12,937 bases of DNA. It comes from Candidatus Bathyarchaeota archaeon (GTDB taxonomy: Archaea; Thermoproteota; Bathyarchaeia; Bathyarchaeales; UBA233). Below the pieces are notes generated by a model, which had not been told where the DNA came from, made no database searches, and saw nothing but the letters and a program-made list of their open reading frames with translations. The stretch lies in NCBI GenBank assembly GCA_007050895.1, contig SMYP01000069.1, forward strand, positions 1-12,937, read 5' to 3'. The position numbers and the translations under genes are program-made. Below are positions 1 through 6,169 of this stretch, one piece after another (positions within the stretch are counted from its first letter, which is position 1; each line of letters opens with the position of its first letter).

Positions 1-1
1 T

Positions 2-241
2 TTCACGGTTGATCCTTTGCCTTTCCGTAGTATGAGTGGTTTTCCGTATCCTGACACAGAGAGCTATCCATCAGATGGTGCGCATCTGCAATATCTCCGA
101 GAATATAATACTAGAGTAGTGGAGGCTTCAAGCCCAATGGCGACGATGGGGTTGTCCCTGACAACATTAGTTGCTGTAGTTGCAATGCTGATGGTTACTG
201 TTAATTTGGGCGTTCTTGTCTACTTCAAGAGACGAAACTGA
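2..241 (+). CDS. C-terminal fragment of a membrane-anchored surface protein (5' end outside the window)
   Basis: The frame is open from the first bases of the window to a TGA at 239-241, so this is most likely the 3' end of a larger gene and not a small gene starting at the TTG at 17. About 40 polar, Tyr/Pro/Ser-rich residues come first. A hydrophobic helix of about 25 residues follows (GLSLTTLVAVVAMLM and onward), and the protein ends in a short positive tail, YFKRRN. This is the layout of an archaeal extracellular protein held by a C-terminal membrane anchor with a basic stop-transfer tail. The exposed domain is missing, so no function can be given. Being a fragment is fairly sure; the anchor reading is likely. 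Confidence 0.6.
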   Translation, partial: FTVDPLPFRSMSGFPYPDTESYPSDGAHLQYLREYNTRVVEASSPMATMGLSLTTLVAVVAMLMVTVNLGVLVYFKRRN

Positions 242-324
242 TAGCCTTCACCGCTCCACATCGCAAAGACTTATGTCTATTCCTATTTGAAACGGTCACT
301 GAGACAAACTGTTATTTGTGTAAA

Positions 325-332
325 CTTTAAAT
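325..332 (+). promoter_or_regulatory. possible TATA box for the iron-sulfur operon
   Basis: CTTTAAAT after an A-rich stretch is the best TATA-like site in the 255 bases between the anchor gene and the operon. It would give a start near 350-358 and a leader of about 140 bases before the ATG at 497, or about 60 before a TTG at 413. The match is modest, and nothing else in the gap stands out. Confidence 0.3.
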
Positions 333-496
333 GCTACAGGTTCTATTTTCATCTCTAAAAACCTTGAGATTTCAAACATGCTATTGATGCTTGAGCTTTC
401 AAAGGATTATCTTTGCATGACCGCCCGCGTTTTCTTACACTGTTTGATGCTCGTCAACTTGATATTCTCCCAAGAATTTGGCATAGTGAAGCAACA

Positions 497-1486
497 ATGA
501 TGGAAATTGTAGGCGAAATACTGAAGTTAACGGTTCTCGCGGGGCTGACGTTGGCAGGAGTGCTTGTTATCCTCATATGGAAAAAAGGTCTGGCGACAAA
601 AGTAACCTACCTCCGCTTTCTTGTTCAGGTAGTTTCTATGGTTGCGGTGTTCTACTTATTTACTTTCCCTGTATGGCAGCTTATTATATTAATTGTTATT
701 CTTATCTTGCCTCTTTTTCTGGGGCGCGTCTTTTGTGGTTGGCTTTGCCCGTTCGCATTAATAATGGACGCGATTACTCTAATCAGAAAAGCCGTTAAAG
801 TGCGATACCGGCTTCTACCCGAAAGATTTAACAAGTTTCTACATTACCTCAGATACGTGTTGCTTCTTGTTTTCTTGATTATACCTGTTGTATTGTATCT
901 GCTTGATCCTCCGTCATCGTTTGACACATCTTTTCTTCTTGCTATGCTTTTATCGGGTCCTTTTGAGCCCTTGAGAATTCTCGTCGGCCCTCTCATACCT
1001 TTAATTGTTCCGTGGGAGGGACCCCTTGCGATTAGCGGTGTCTACTTTAGTTATCCCTACGTTCAAGAAGTAATACTCTACTCTAAAGTGGTTTTCAGTG
1101 AGCTAATAGTCAATATTATCGGGTGGATCTTCGTGGGGTTAACGTTTGTCGGGTCATTTTTTGTGAGGCGTGTTTGGTGCCGGTTTTGTCCTACCGGGGC
1201 ATCAATAGCTGTCGTGAATAGGTTTAAAGGTTTTAAATGGGCTCCTCTGCTTCATATTAATAAGGACGAGGAGAAGTGCACTAAATGTGGAATTTGCAAA
1301 CGGGTTTGTCCAGTACAGGTTACCGAAGTGTACGAGCAGAAGGGTGGAAAAATAACAACTTCAATGTGCACGCTTTGTACGAGGTGCGTTGAAATGTGTC
1401 CTTACGAAGACTGTTTGAAAGTGAAGATAGGTGGAAAAACAGTTTTCAAGTCTCGAAACTGGTTGGAACCATCAACAATTGAGTGA
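497..1486 (+). CDS. NapH-like polytopic membrane protein with two 4Fe-4S motifs
   Basis: Probably a membrane electron-transfer protein that passes electrons between a membrane carrier and soluble ferredoxin-type partners. From the ATG at 497 it has 329 residues. Hydrophobic helices lie near 10-28, 41-57, 60-79, 118-136, 150-172 and 203-224. Two CxxxCP motifs typical of NapH/NosR/RdxA-type proteins sit at helix ends: C80-GWL-C84-P, and C228-RF-C231-P, the latter with one residue fewer between the cysteines. The tail has two standard cluster motifs: C261/C264/C267/C271-P and C291/C294/C297/C301-P. Start: ATGATG at 497/500 follows GTGA at 486-489. A TTG at 413 after AAAGGA (401-406) would add 28 polar residues and cannot be excluded. 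The next gene begins 7 bases after the stop, so the two are surely cotranscribed. The membrane iron-sulfur role is well supported; the actual electron donor is unknown. Confidence 0.85.
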   Translation: MMEIVGEILKLTVLAGLTLAGVLVILIWKKGLATKVTYLRFLVQVVSMVAVFYLFTFPVWQLIILIVILILPLFLGRVFCGWLCPFALIMDAITLIRKAVKVRYRLLPERFNKFLHYLRYVLLLVFLIIPVVLYLLDPPSSFDTSFLLAMLLSGPFEPLRILVGPLIPLIVPWEGPLAISGVYFSYPYVQEVILYSKVVFSELIVNIIGWIFVGLTFVGSFFVRRVWCRFCPTGASIAVVNRFKGFKWAPLLHINKDEEKCTKCGICKRVCPVQVTEVYEQKGGKITTSMCTLCTRCVEMCPYEDCLKVKIGGKTVFKSRNWLEPSTIE

Positions 1487-1493
1487 AGAAAAA

Positions 1494-2819
1494 ATGGAAA
1501 ACAAAAGTGAAAAAAAATACATGCCTAATCTCTCTGAGAGCGAAGTTGAGGAGCTAAGAAACGACATCAGCGCTACTTCTAAGAGAGTAGTTTCCGAAAA
1601 CATCGCGAAAATGAAGAAGACAGACTCGAATCGTCCTGAGGCTATGAATTACTTTGATGAGATCGCAGATTTTGTCACTCGGGAAAAAGAAATTCGCACT
1701 GCGAAAGAGCAAGGCAAGAAAGTCATTGGTTACATGTGCCTGCATGCGCCCATAGAATTAATTTTGGCCGCAGATGCTATTCCGGTTCGTGTGAACTCGG
1801 GTTGGTACGACGCTTCAAAGCTTGGAGACAGAATCGTGCCGGTTGAAGTTTGCCCCATGGTGCGGTCAACTATAGGCGCGAAAATGATTGCTTTGTCTCC
1901 TTATCTCGAGTTGAGTGACGCTTTGATAAGCGTGTTAACATGTGACGGAATGACAAAGCTCGGGGAAATCTTGAGCGATTACAAGCCTGTTTGGGCGATG
2001 ACTGTTCCACGGGTTAAGGATTCCACGCAGTCAATACGTTTATGGAACGAGGAAATTAAAGCTGTGAAAGCGCAAATTGAAGCGTTGACTGGCAACAAGA
2101 TTAAAGGAAAGCAGTTGAAGTCCGCCATAGAGCGTACTCAGAAGGCGACAAAGGCTTTCCGCAGGTTACAGGAACTAAGGAAGGGGCCTCCAGTAATTAT
2201 GGGCCGAGATGCTATGCTGGTTAACCAAACATATATGTGGGATGATATTGACCGGTGGACGGAGAAAACCGAAGCCCTATGTGACGAGCTTGAAAAACGA
2301 GTAAGCCAGAAAAAGTGGGCTTGCCCGCCGGATACACCGCGGGTTATGGTGACTGGTACGCCTATGATATGGCCTGACAACTGGAAGGTTCCCACGCTGG
2401 TTGAGGAGGCTAACCCTCAAGGCATACTCGTAGCTGACGAACTTTGTTCAAGCGAACGAATCTTGTATGACCCGGTGGGTGTGGATGAGTGGTCGATGAA
2501 CGACATGCTCAATGCTATAGGCGAAAGGTACCTGATGGCGTCCACATGTCCCTGCTTCACTTCTGAAGATGGTAACGAAGACCGCATCAACTGGTTGTTA
2601 ACCAAAATTAACGACTGGAATATCCAAGGCGTAATTTATTATGTTGTTCGTGGTTGTATGCTCTACGCTATGGAGTATACGCGGGTCAAAAAGGTCTTGG
2701 ATGGCAAAAACATTCCTGTTTACTACTTGGACACTGAGTATACGCGGGAAGATGTAGGTCAAATGAAAACTAGGGTTGAAGCGTTCTTAGAAATGCTTTC
2801 GGCTAGAATTGACATATAG
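1494..2819 (+). CDS. BcrB/BcrC/HgdB-family protein, double-cubane type: single-chain reductase or 2-hydroxyacyl-CoA dehydratase-like
   Basis: Catalytic component of the benzoyl-CoA reductase / 2-hydroxyacyl-CoA dehydratase superfamily, whose members take very low-potential electrons from an ATP-driven activator. It has 441 residues from the ATG at 1494, which lies 8 bases past the upstream stop. An upstream ATG at 1431 would run 56 bases into the previous gene and is less likely. Recognisable blocks are YMCLHAPIELILAADAIPVRV-like text at 80-100, CPMVRSTIGA at 120-129, LTCDGMTKLGE at 148-158, a domain boundary near MVTGTPMIWPDNW (285-297), ELCSSERI at 316-323, TCPCF at 351-355 and RGCMLYAMEY at 386-395. 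Cysteines C82, C120 and C150 (first half) and C318, C352 (or C354) and C388 (second half) form two triads, the pattern expected when one chain binds an [8Fe-9S]-type double cubane. No second catalytic subunit is nearby, which argues against a classical heterodimeric dehydratase or benzoyl-CoA reductase. The family is certain; the double-cubane subtype is likely; the substrate is unknown. Confidence 0.9.
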   Translation: MENKSEKKYMPNLSESEVEELRNDISATSKRVVSENIAKMKKTDSNRPEAMNYFDEIADFVTREKEIRTAKEQGKKVIGYMCLHAPIELILAADAIPVRVNSGWYDASKLGDRIVPVEVCPMVRSTIGAKMIALSPYLELSDALISVLTCDGMTKLGEILSDYKPVWAMTVPRVKDSTQSIRLWNEEIKAVKAQIEALTGNKIKGKQLKSAIERTQKATKAFRRLQELRKGPPVIMGRDAMLVNQTYMWDDIDRWTEKTEALCDELEKRVSQKKWACPPDTPRVMVTGTPMIWPDNWKVPTLVEEANPQGILVADELCSSERILYDPVGVDEWSMNDMLNAIGERYLMASTCPCFTSEDGNEDRINWLLTKINDWNIQGVIYYVVRGCMLYAMEYTRVKKVLDGKNIPVYYLDTEYTREDVGQMKTRVEAFLEMLSARIDI

Positions 2820-2830
2820 AGGCATGATCA

Positions 2831-3610
2831 ATGATAACAGTTGGACTGGACTTGGGCACTCAGAGCGTAAAGGCGGTCATAGTTAAGGATGGCGAGGTGG
2901 TAGCTCGGAGCAAGACATTTTCTGGGTTTGACCCTGCAAAATCTGCTGAACAGACTGTTAGCGAAGCTTTAGAACAAGCTGGTCTTTCAATGTCTGATGT
3001 TGCCCATGTTACGGCTACTGGCTCAGGCATGGAACTGGCTGCTAACTCTAATAGCACGGTAAGCATGATGGGTGCTGACGCGAAAGCAGGAGTTCACCTT
3101 TTTCCAAACGCCCGAACGATCATTGACGTGGGTGCGGAGGAAGCGAGGGCAGTTAAGTGTGACGATAACGGGATTATGATGGACTTTGTTGTTAACGAGC
3201 GGTGTGCTGCTGGTGCTGGTGCGTTCATTGAAGCCATGGCACGGGCTTTAGAGGTCAAATTGGAGGATATGGGCCCGCTTTCTCTCAAGGCTGAACGCGC
3301 GAGCTCAATAAACGCAAGTTGCGTAATATTTGGCGAATCCGATGTTGTATCTTTGATTCACAGGCAAGAATCAAAGCCTGAGATTGCCCGCGCAATATTT
3401 GAAGCGATGGCTGATCGCGTGTCTTCAATGGTGCATAGGCTAGGCGTGAACCCCGAAGTGCTGTTGGTGGGTGGCGTCGCTAAAGACATAGGCTTCGTTA
3501 CATCTCTAAAGAGGAAACTAGGCGTTGATATTTTAATACCTGAATACCCAGAATATGTTGGTGCTCTAGGCGCAGCTCTGGTCGCTTTCAGCCGTGTCAA
3601 AAAGGTGTAA
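2831..3610 (+). CDS. BcrA/BadF/HgdC-family ATPase activator, first copy (divergent phosphate loop)
   Basis: ASKHA-fold ATPase that couples ATP hydrolysis to electron transfer into a BCR/HAD-type enzyme through a [4Fe-4S] cluster held between two subunits. It has 259 residues. Phosphate loop 1 is GLDLGTQSVKAV (5-16) and VTATGSGM (60-67) follows. The second phosphate motif reads DVGAEE at 99-104 instead of the usual DIGGQD. The cluster cysteines are C125 (NERCAAGAG) and C164 (NASCVIFGESD), 39 residues apart, the same spacing as I recall for Cys127/Cys166 of Acidaminococcus HgdC. The adenosine motif LLVGGVAKD lies at 211-219, and the end has the usual EYVGALGAALVA. The ATG at 2831 follows GAGG at 2819-2822, which overlaps the previous stop codon. 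It most likely pairs with the next gene's product as a BcrA/BcrD-like heterodimer; a homodimer is the alternative. Confidence 0.9.
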   Translation: MITVGLDLGTQSVKAVIVKDGEVVARSKTFSGFDPAKSAEQTVSEALEQAGLSMSDVAHVTATGSGMELAANSNSTVSMMGADAKAGVHLFPNARTIIDVGAEEARAVKCDDNGIMMDFVVNERCAAGAGAFIEAMARALEVKLEDMGPLSLKAERASSINASCVIFGESDVVSLIHRQESKPEIARAIFEAMADRVSSMVHRLGVNPEVLLVGGVAKDIGFVTSLKRKLGVDILIPEYPEYVGALGAALVAFSRVKKV

Positions 3611-3616
3611 GAAAGA

Positions 3617-4528
3617 ATGGGCGAATTTCCAAAGAAAGAAGATGTTGAGTACTGGCGTTGGCAAGAGTACCACAGAGTCTTTTCTGAGAAGAAGTGGAAA
3701 AATAAAGACTTAATCACTGCAGGCGTTGACGTTGGCTCCGTTGGCTCCAAAGCCGCAATAATGATTGACGGTGAAGTTTACTCGTGGGGCGTAATGCGAA
3801 CAGGCTCCAATAGTCCTGATAGCGCCAAGAAAGCTCTAAACTGGGCTATGGAGGGTACTGGGCTCAGGCTTGATGACTTCAAGTATGTTGTTGGCACAGG
3901 CTATGGGCGAGTGAACGTTCCCATGGCTAACAAGGCAATCACGGAAATCGCTTGCCACGCAAAGGGCGCGAACTACATTTGGGGTCCCAGTGTCAGGACA
4001 GTATTGGACGTTGGCGGTCAAGATATAAAAGCCATCCATTGCGATGAAACTGGCAGAGTTACCTCGTTCCTAATGAATGACAAGTGCGCAGCTGGAACTG
4101 GTAGAGGCATGGAAGTCTTCGCTGACCTACTTCAGATTCCAATTGAGAAAATCGGTGAAGTCTCATTGAAAGTTGAAGAGGAGCCTCCACCGGTTAGTTG
4201 CACCTGCGTAGCTTTCGCAAAAACTGAAGCCATGGGACTTTTGCGTAAGGGCTGGTCTAAAGAAAAGGTGTTAGCCGCTTATACACACGCGATGGCCATT
4301 CGAATGGGTAACCTCATCAAGAGGGTAGGACTCGAAAAAGATTTTGTCATCACTGGTGGGCAATCAAAAAACATAGGCATCGTCTCAAGAATAGAAAAGC
4401 AGCTTGGCATTAAATGCCTACCAATGCCTGACTGGCGCGAAAACGGATTAGACCCCATGATAGCTGGGGCAATAGGCGCGGCGCTTTTCGCCAAGGCATT
4501 ATATGAGAAAGATCAAAAAGCTAACTAA
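3617..4528 (+). CDS. BcrA/BcrD/HgdC-family ATPase activator, second copy
   Basis: Second ASKHA-fold activator of the operon, 303 residues. It differs from the first copy by an N-terminal arm of about 30 residues rich in Trp, Tyr and Lys (EYWRWQEYHR at 11-20). Phosphate loop 1 is GVDVGSVGSKAA (36-47), then VVGTGYGR (91-98), the canonical second motif DVGGQD (131-136), NDKCAAGTG with C157, and CTCVAFAKTE with C195 and C197. C197 aligns with the second cluster cysteine of the family, so the spacing is 40. The adenosine motif VITGGQSKN follows at 234-242, and DPMIAGAIGAALFA ends the domain. The start at 3617 lies 6 bases after the upstream stop, with AAAGGTG at 3601-3607 as ribosome site. The two activators differ in phosphate loop, arm and cysteine surroundings, which points to two fixed roles in one complex. 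The family is certain; the heterodimer is inferred. Confidence 0.9.
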   Translation: MGEFPKKEDVEYWRWQEYHRVFSEKKWKNKDLITAGVDVGSVGSKAAIMIDGEVYSWGVMRTGSNSPDSAKKALNWAMEGTGLRLDDFKYVVGTGYGRVNVPMANKAITEIACHAKGANYIWGPSVRTVLDVGGQDIKAIHCDETGRVTSFLMNDKCAAGTGRGMEVFADLLQIPIEKIGEVSLKVEEEPPPVSCTCVAFAKTEAMGLLRKGWSKEKVLAAYTHAMAIRMGNLIKRVGLEKDFVITGGQSKNIGIVSRIEKQLGIKCLPMPDWRENGLDPMIAGAIGAALFAKALYEKDQKAN

Positions 4529-4534
4529 TAGCTG

Positions 4535-4542
4535 AGAGGTGA
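4535..4542 (+). promoter_or_regulatory. ribosome binding site that decides the ferredoxin start
   Basis: AGAGGTGA is a strong match to the archaeal anti-SD complement. The in-frame codons after it are CTT (4543), GTT (4546), ATT (4549) and ATC (4552), none a usual start. The ATT at 4549 lies 6 bases past the site. The only TTG (4545) is in another frame that stops at TAG 4602-4604. Confidence 0.6.
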
Positions 4543-4548
4543 CTTGTT

Positions 4549-4836
4549 ATTATCACGCATTATGGCTACACAGACGGTTCAGGCGAATATTATGTTGTCA
4601 TAGACACTGCTAAATGCAATGGTTGCGGTAAATGCGTGAAGGTTTGTCCGCAATCCGCCCTCGAATTGGTGTCCATGTTTATTGATTTGGATGACAAGAC
4701 AGTGGCGGCGGTAACGGAGCAGCAACGCAAAAACATCAAATATGCCTGTTCACCATGCAAACCTGAAAGCGAAAAAACACCCTGCACATTAGCTTGCAAT
4801 GAAAAAGCTATCTGGTGCGTTTGGAAATCTCAGTGA
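4549..4836 (+). CDS. 2[4Fe-4S] ferredoxin, start codon non-canonical (ATT) or damaged
   Basis: Small ferredoxin, the likely direct electron donor to the ATPase activators, as in other BCR/HAD systems. Read from 4549 it has 95 residues. Cluster motif 1 is CNGCGKCVKVCP with C23, C26, C29 and C33. Motif 2 is looser: C67-SP-C70, then C79-TLA-C83, with an extra C90. The frame is open back to a TGA at 4540-4542 but has no ATG, GTG or TTG before a GTG at 4636. Starting at 4636 would remove three of the four cysteines of the first motif, so that start cannot be right. Either ATT 4549 is used, GTT 4546 is a mutated or misread GTG, or a base is missing after the TTG at 4545. The gene sits about 20 bases after the second activator and closes the operon; T-rich sequence follows. 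The ferredoxin identity is firm; the first residue is not. Confidence 0.8.
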   Translation: MITHYGYTDGSGEYYVVIDTAKCNGCGKCVKVCPQSALELVSMFIDLDDKTVAAVTEQQRKNIKYACSPCKPESEKTPCTLACNEKAIWCVWKSQ

Positions 4837-4848
4837 AAATCAGGCTAT

Positions 4849-4878
4849 CTTTGCTTATTGTTTGTGTTTTTGTGTTGT
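4849..4878 (+). terminator. T-rich tract after the iron-sulfur operon
   Basis: Repeated T runs (CTTATTGTTTGTGTTTTTGTG) begin about 12 bases past the ferredoxin stop, with no strong hairpin. This is the usual look of an archaeal terminator. Support is by composition only. Confidence 0.35.
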
Positions 4879-5015
4879 ACAAAAGGCAAGAAAATAGGTT
4901 TAAATGCGAAAATAAATTAGGAGATTATTTATGTGGCTGAAATCTCCATTTGTAGCCCTTATTCTTAATACGTATAGTTGTGTATTCATAGGGATATGTT
5001 TTGAGGATTCGCTAC

Positions 5016-5027
5016 GTTTATTTATAG
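5016..5027 (+). promoter_or_regulatory. TATA-type promoter of the coiled-coil gene
   Basis: GTTTATTTATAG is a good archaeal TATA box. A start about 25-30 bases on would fall near 5047-5055, giving a short leader before the ATG at 5069. Confidence 0.45.
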
Positions 5028-5068
5028 TTGGCTATATTGGATAAACGAAAGCTAAAGGGATGCAAACG

Positions 5069-5626
5069 ATGTCGAAGAAACCGCAGTCAAAAGATGAGGC
5101 GTTAGAGGCATTGGACTTCATAGTTAACGTTCTTAAGGAGCACGAGAAGGACTTAGATCGTTTAATAAGCGAGTTAGGCACAGTTACCGACGCACTGGGC
5201 GAAACTGGCGAGTTAACCTGCAAAGTCGAAAAAGTGGAGGAAAGAATAAACGGCTTACAAAATGAAATAACTGGATTGGTAAAATACCTGTCCAGTTCGC
5301 CGAGAGAAGCCCCGCTTGCAGCTCCTGAACCAACAACTGTGCAGAAAACTGAGGTTACTCCAGCCTCTGTAATGCATGGTCCACCAGTAATTCTGCGGTG
5401 CAAGCAGTGGGAAGACTTTCAAACTTTAGCTTCTCAGGCTCAAACATTGTCCTTCATGTACAAAGATGCTGAGAAAACTTTCCAGGCTGATGCGCTTAAG
5501 GGAAATCAGATCATAACGTACAGCGGTGAACTTCCAAAATTGACGGCTCTCTTGAAGATGTGGCTGTCCAAACAGCTTGAAGTTCCTGAGCAAAAGATTT
5601 TGGAAGGCGTTCTAGCCATAGGTTAA
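5069..5626 (+). CDS. coiled-coil protein of unknown function
   Basis: I do not recognise this gene. It encodes 185 residues in three parts. Residues 8-76 form a charged helical stretch with heptad-like Leu/Ile/Val spacing (LEALDFIVNVLKEHEKDLD), a likely coiled coil. Residues 77-105 are a Pro/Ala/Thr linker. Residues 106-185 are a small, mostly helical domain with one Cys (C111) and a hydrophobic C terminus. There are no membrane segments and no signal peptide. Start: the ATG at 5069 has AAAGGG (5054-5059) 9 bases upstream; an ATG at 5060 abuts that site, so 5069 is preferred. It has its own promoter, stands alone, and a T-rich tract follows at 5629-5642. The ordered domains and well-placed signals make it a real gene. 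An oligomeric scaffold role is only a guess from the coiled coil. Confidence 0.75.
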   Translation: MSKKPQSKDEALEALDFIVNVLKEHEKDLDRLISELGTVTDALGETGELTCKVEKVEERINGLQNEITGLVKYLSSSPREAPLAAPEPTTVQKTEVTPASVMHGPPVILRCKQWEDFQTLASQAQTLSFMYKDAEKTFQADALKGNQIITYSGELPKLTALLKMWLSKQLEVPEQKILEGVLAIG

Positions 5627-5659
5627 GCATTTCGTTTTATTTAGCGCTGATTCACAACC

Positions 5660-5677
5660 CTTATAAGTTTATTATAT
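5660..5677 (+). promoter_or_regulatory. TATA-type promoter before a very short frame
   Basis: CTTATAAG (a palindrome) runs into TTTATTATAT. It lies about 30 bases before a strong AGGAGGG ribosome site at 5698-5704. This is complete initiation equipment, yet only 22-24 codons follow. Confidence 0.45.
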
Positions 5678-5713
5678 CGTAAGTCTTATGATGTGTTAGG
5701 AGGGCATTTGAGG

Positions 5714-5782
5714 TTGAAGGCAGTAACCAGCAAGCCAACAGAATTTTTCCGTTCTCGAAGCCTTCTCCTTTCTCCTCGATGA
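5714..5782 (+). CDS. very short frame (22 aa) behind a strong promoter and ribosome site; possible micropeptide or gene remnant
   Basis: From the TTG at 5714, 9 bases after AGGAGGG, the frame reads 22 residues (MKAVTSKPTEFFRSRS and onward) to a TGA at 5780-5782. A TTG at 5708 would add two residues. No family is recognised. The peptide is basic and soluble-looking. It may be a real micropeptide, the first codons of a decayed gene, or a leader. Similar leader and first codons occur at 9658-9680. Confidence 0.25.
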   Translation: MKAVTSKPTEFFRSRSLLLSPR

Positions 5783-5811
5783 CGGATTGGCTGTTGGACC
5801 GCCAACAAACA

Positions 5812-5868
5812 ATGACAACCACCCTCCAACACAAAAAATTACATCACCAAAAAGCTGAAAAAACATGA
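5812..5868 (+). CDS. 18-aa frame overlapping the next frame by ATGA; possible leader peptide
   Basis: Begins at ATG 5812 and reads MTTTLQHKKLHHQKAEKT. Its TGA (5866-5868) overlaps the ATG (5865) of the following 48-residue frame, the arrangement used for translational coupling. No clear ribosome site precedes it; a 6-base-pair hairpin (5792-5807) ends just before the ATG. A single missing base at the junction would fuse the two into one protein of about 66 residues, so a small frameshifted gene is the main alternative. Confidence 0.25.
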   Translation: MTTTLQHKKLHHQKAEKT

Positions 5869-6011
5869 CACAGGAACAAACACTACACCACCAAGTCAAT
5901 GAACATATGACTAAATTCGAAGAAACAATGCAAGAACTACACCTACTCAAACGCGTCTCAAGAGATCTCCGAAACTACAGAAAAATGATCAAACTCAAAA
6001 AATACGACTGA
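5865..6011 (+). CDS. small helical basic protein, 48 aa, unknown function
   Basis: Reads from ATG 5865 to TGA 6009-6011. The product is rich in Gln, His, Lys, Glu and Leu (MTQEQTLHHQVNEHMTKFEE at the start, YRKMIKLKKYD at the end). It has a regular hydrophobic/charged pattern that suggests one long amphipathic or coiled-coil helix, with a strongly basic C terminus. Third codon positions favour C and A (CAC, CTC, GTC, TAC, GAC), as in the ABC permease gene downstream, which supports coding. No own ribosome site is seen, so it may be translated by coupling to the 18-residue frame. No family is recognised. Confidence 0.4.
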   Translation: MTQEQTLHHQVNEHMTKFEETMQELHLLKRVSRDLRNYRKMIKLKKYD

Positions 6012-6126
6012 ACTCTTACGTGCTCATAAACTGCGCCTTCCTTTTCAATCCACTAAACTTGAACCGATGCTTGCCATGTTTTCAGATTCCCGGTGCATCT
6101 TTCTCTTTTGCTGGATATGTTTAACG

Positions 6127-6136
6127 TTTATATTTT
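6127..6136 (+). promoter_or_regulatory. TATA-type promoter of the ABC exporter operon
   Basis: TTTATATTTT after AACG is a good archaeal TATA box. Transcription would begin near 6155, just ahead of the ribosome site GAGG (6158-6161). Confidence 0.5.
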
Positions 6137-6169
6137 CTTGTAAACGAATAACAAGCTGAGGAAGTGCAA

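Larger units (their letters stand above)
5627..6169. other. 543-base stretch between annotated genes, with only very short reading frames
   Basis: Contents in order: a T-rich tract (5629-5642), a TATA-like promoter (5660-5677), a ribosome site (5697-5704) with a very short frame, a hairpin GTTGG/CCAAC (5792-5807), an AC-rich plus strand from about 5800 to 6010 carrying two overlapping short frames, then 150 bases with no feature up to the ABC promoter. The minus strand is open from 5950 to 5696, but its predicted protein is Cys/Ser-rich in the way expected from an antisense AC-rich strand. Confidence 0.5.

Noticed and set aside
17..241. A complete 74-aa gene starting at TTG 17
   Set aside because: The frame stays open to the window edge, and the product looks like the tail of a larger anchored protein.
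1494..4836. Classical class I benzoyl-CoA reductase (bcrCBAD)
   Set aside because: Only one catalytic chain is present where BcrB and BcrC are both needed, and no aromatic-pathway genes are nearby. Gene symbols were therefore not given.
4636..4836. A 66-aa protein starting at GTG 4636
   Set aside because: This start lies inside the first cluster motif and would remove three of its four cysteines; the frame upstream is clearly coding.
5696..5950. Minus-strand 84-codon Cys-rich frame
   Set aside because: Its Cys/Ser/Trp content is what the reverse of an AC-rich strand gives, and the plus strand has better signals. I saw no ribosome site.
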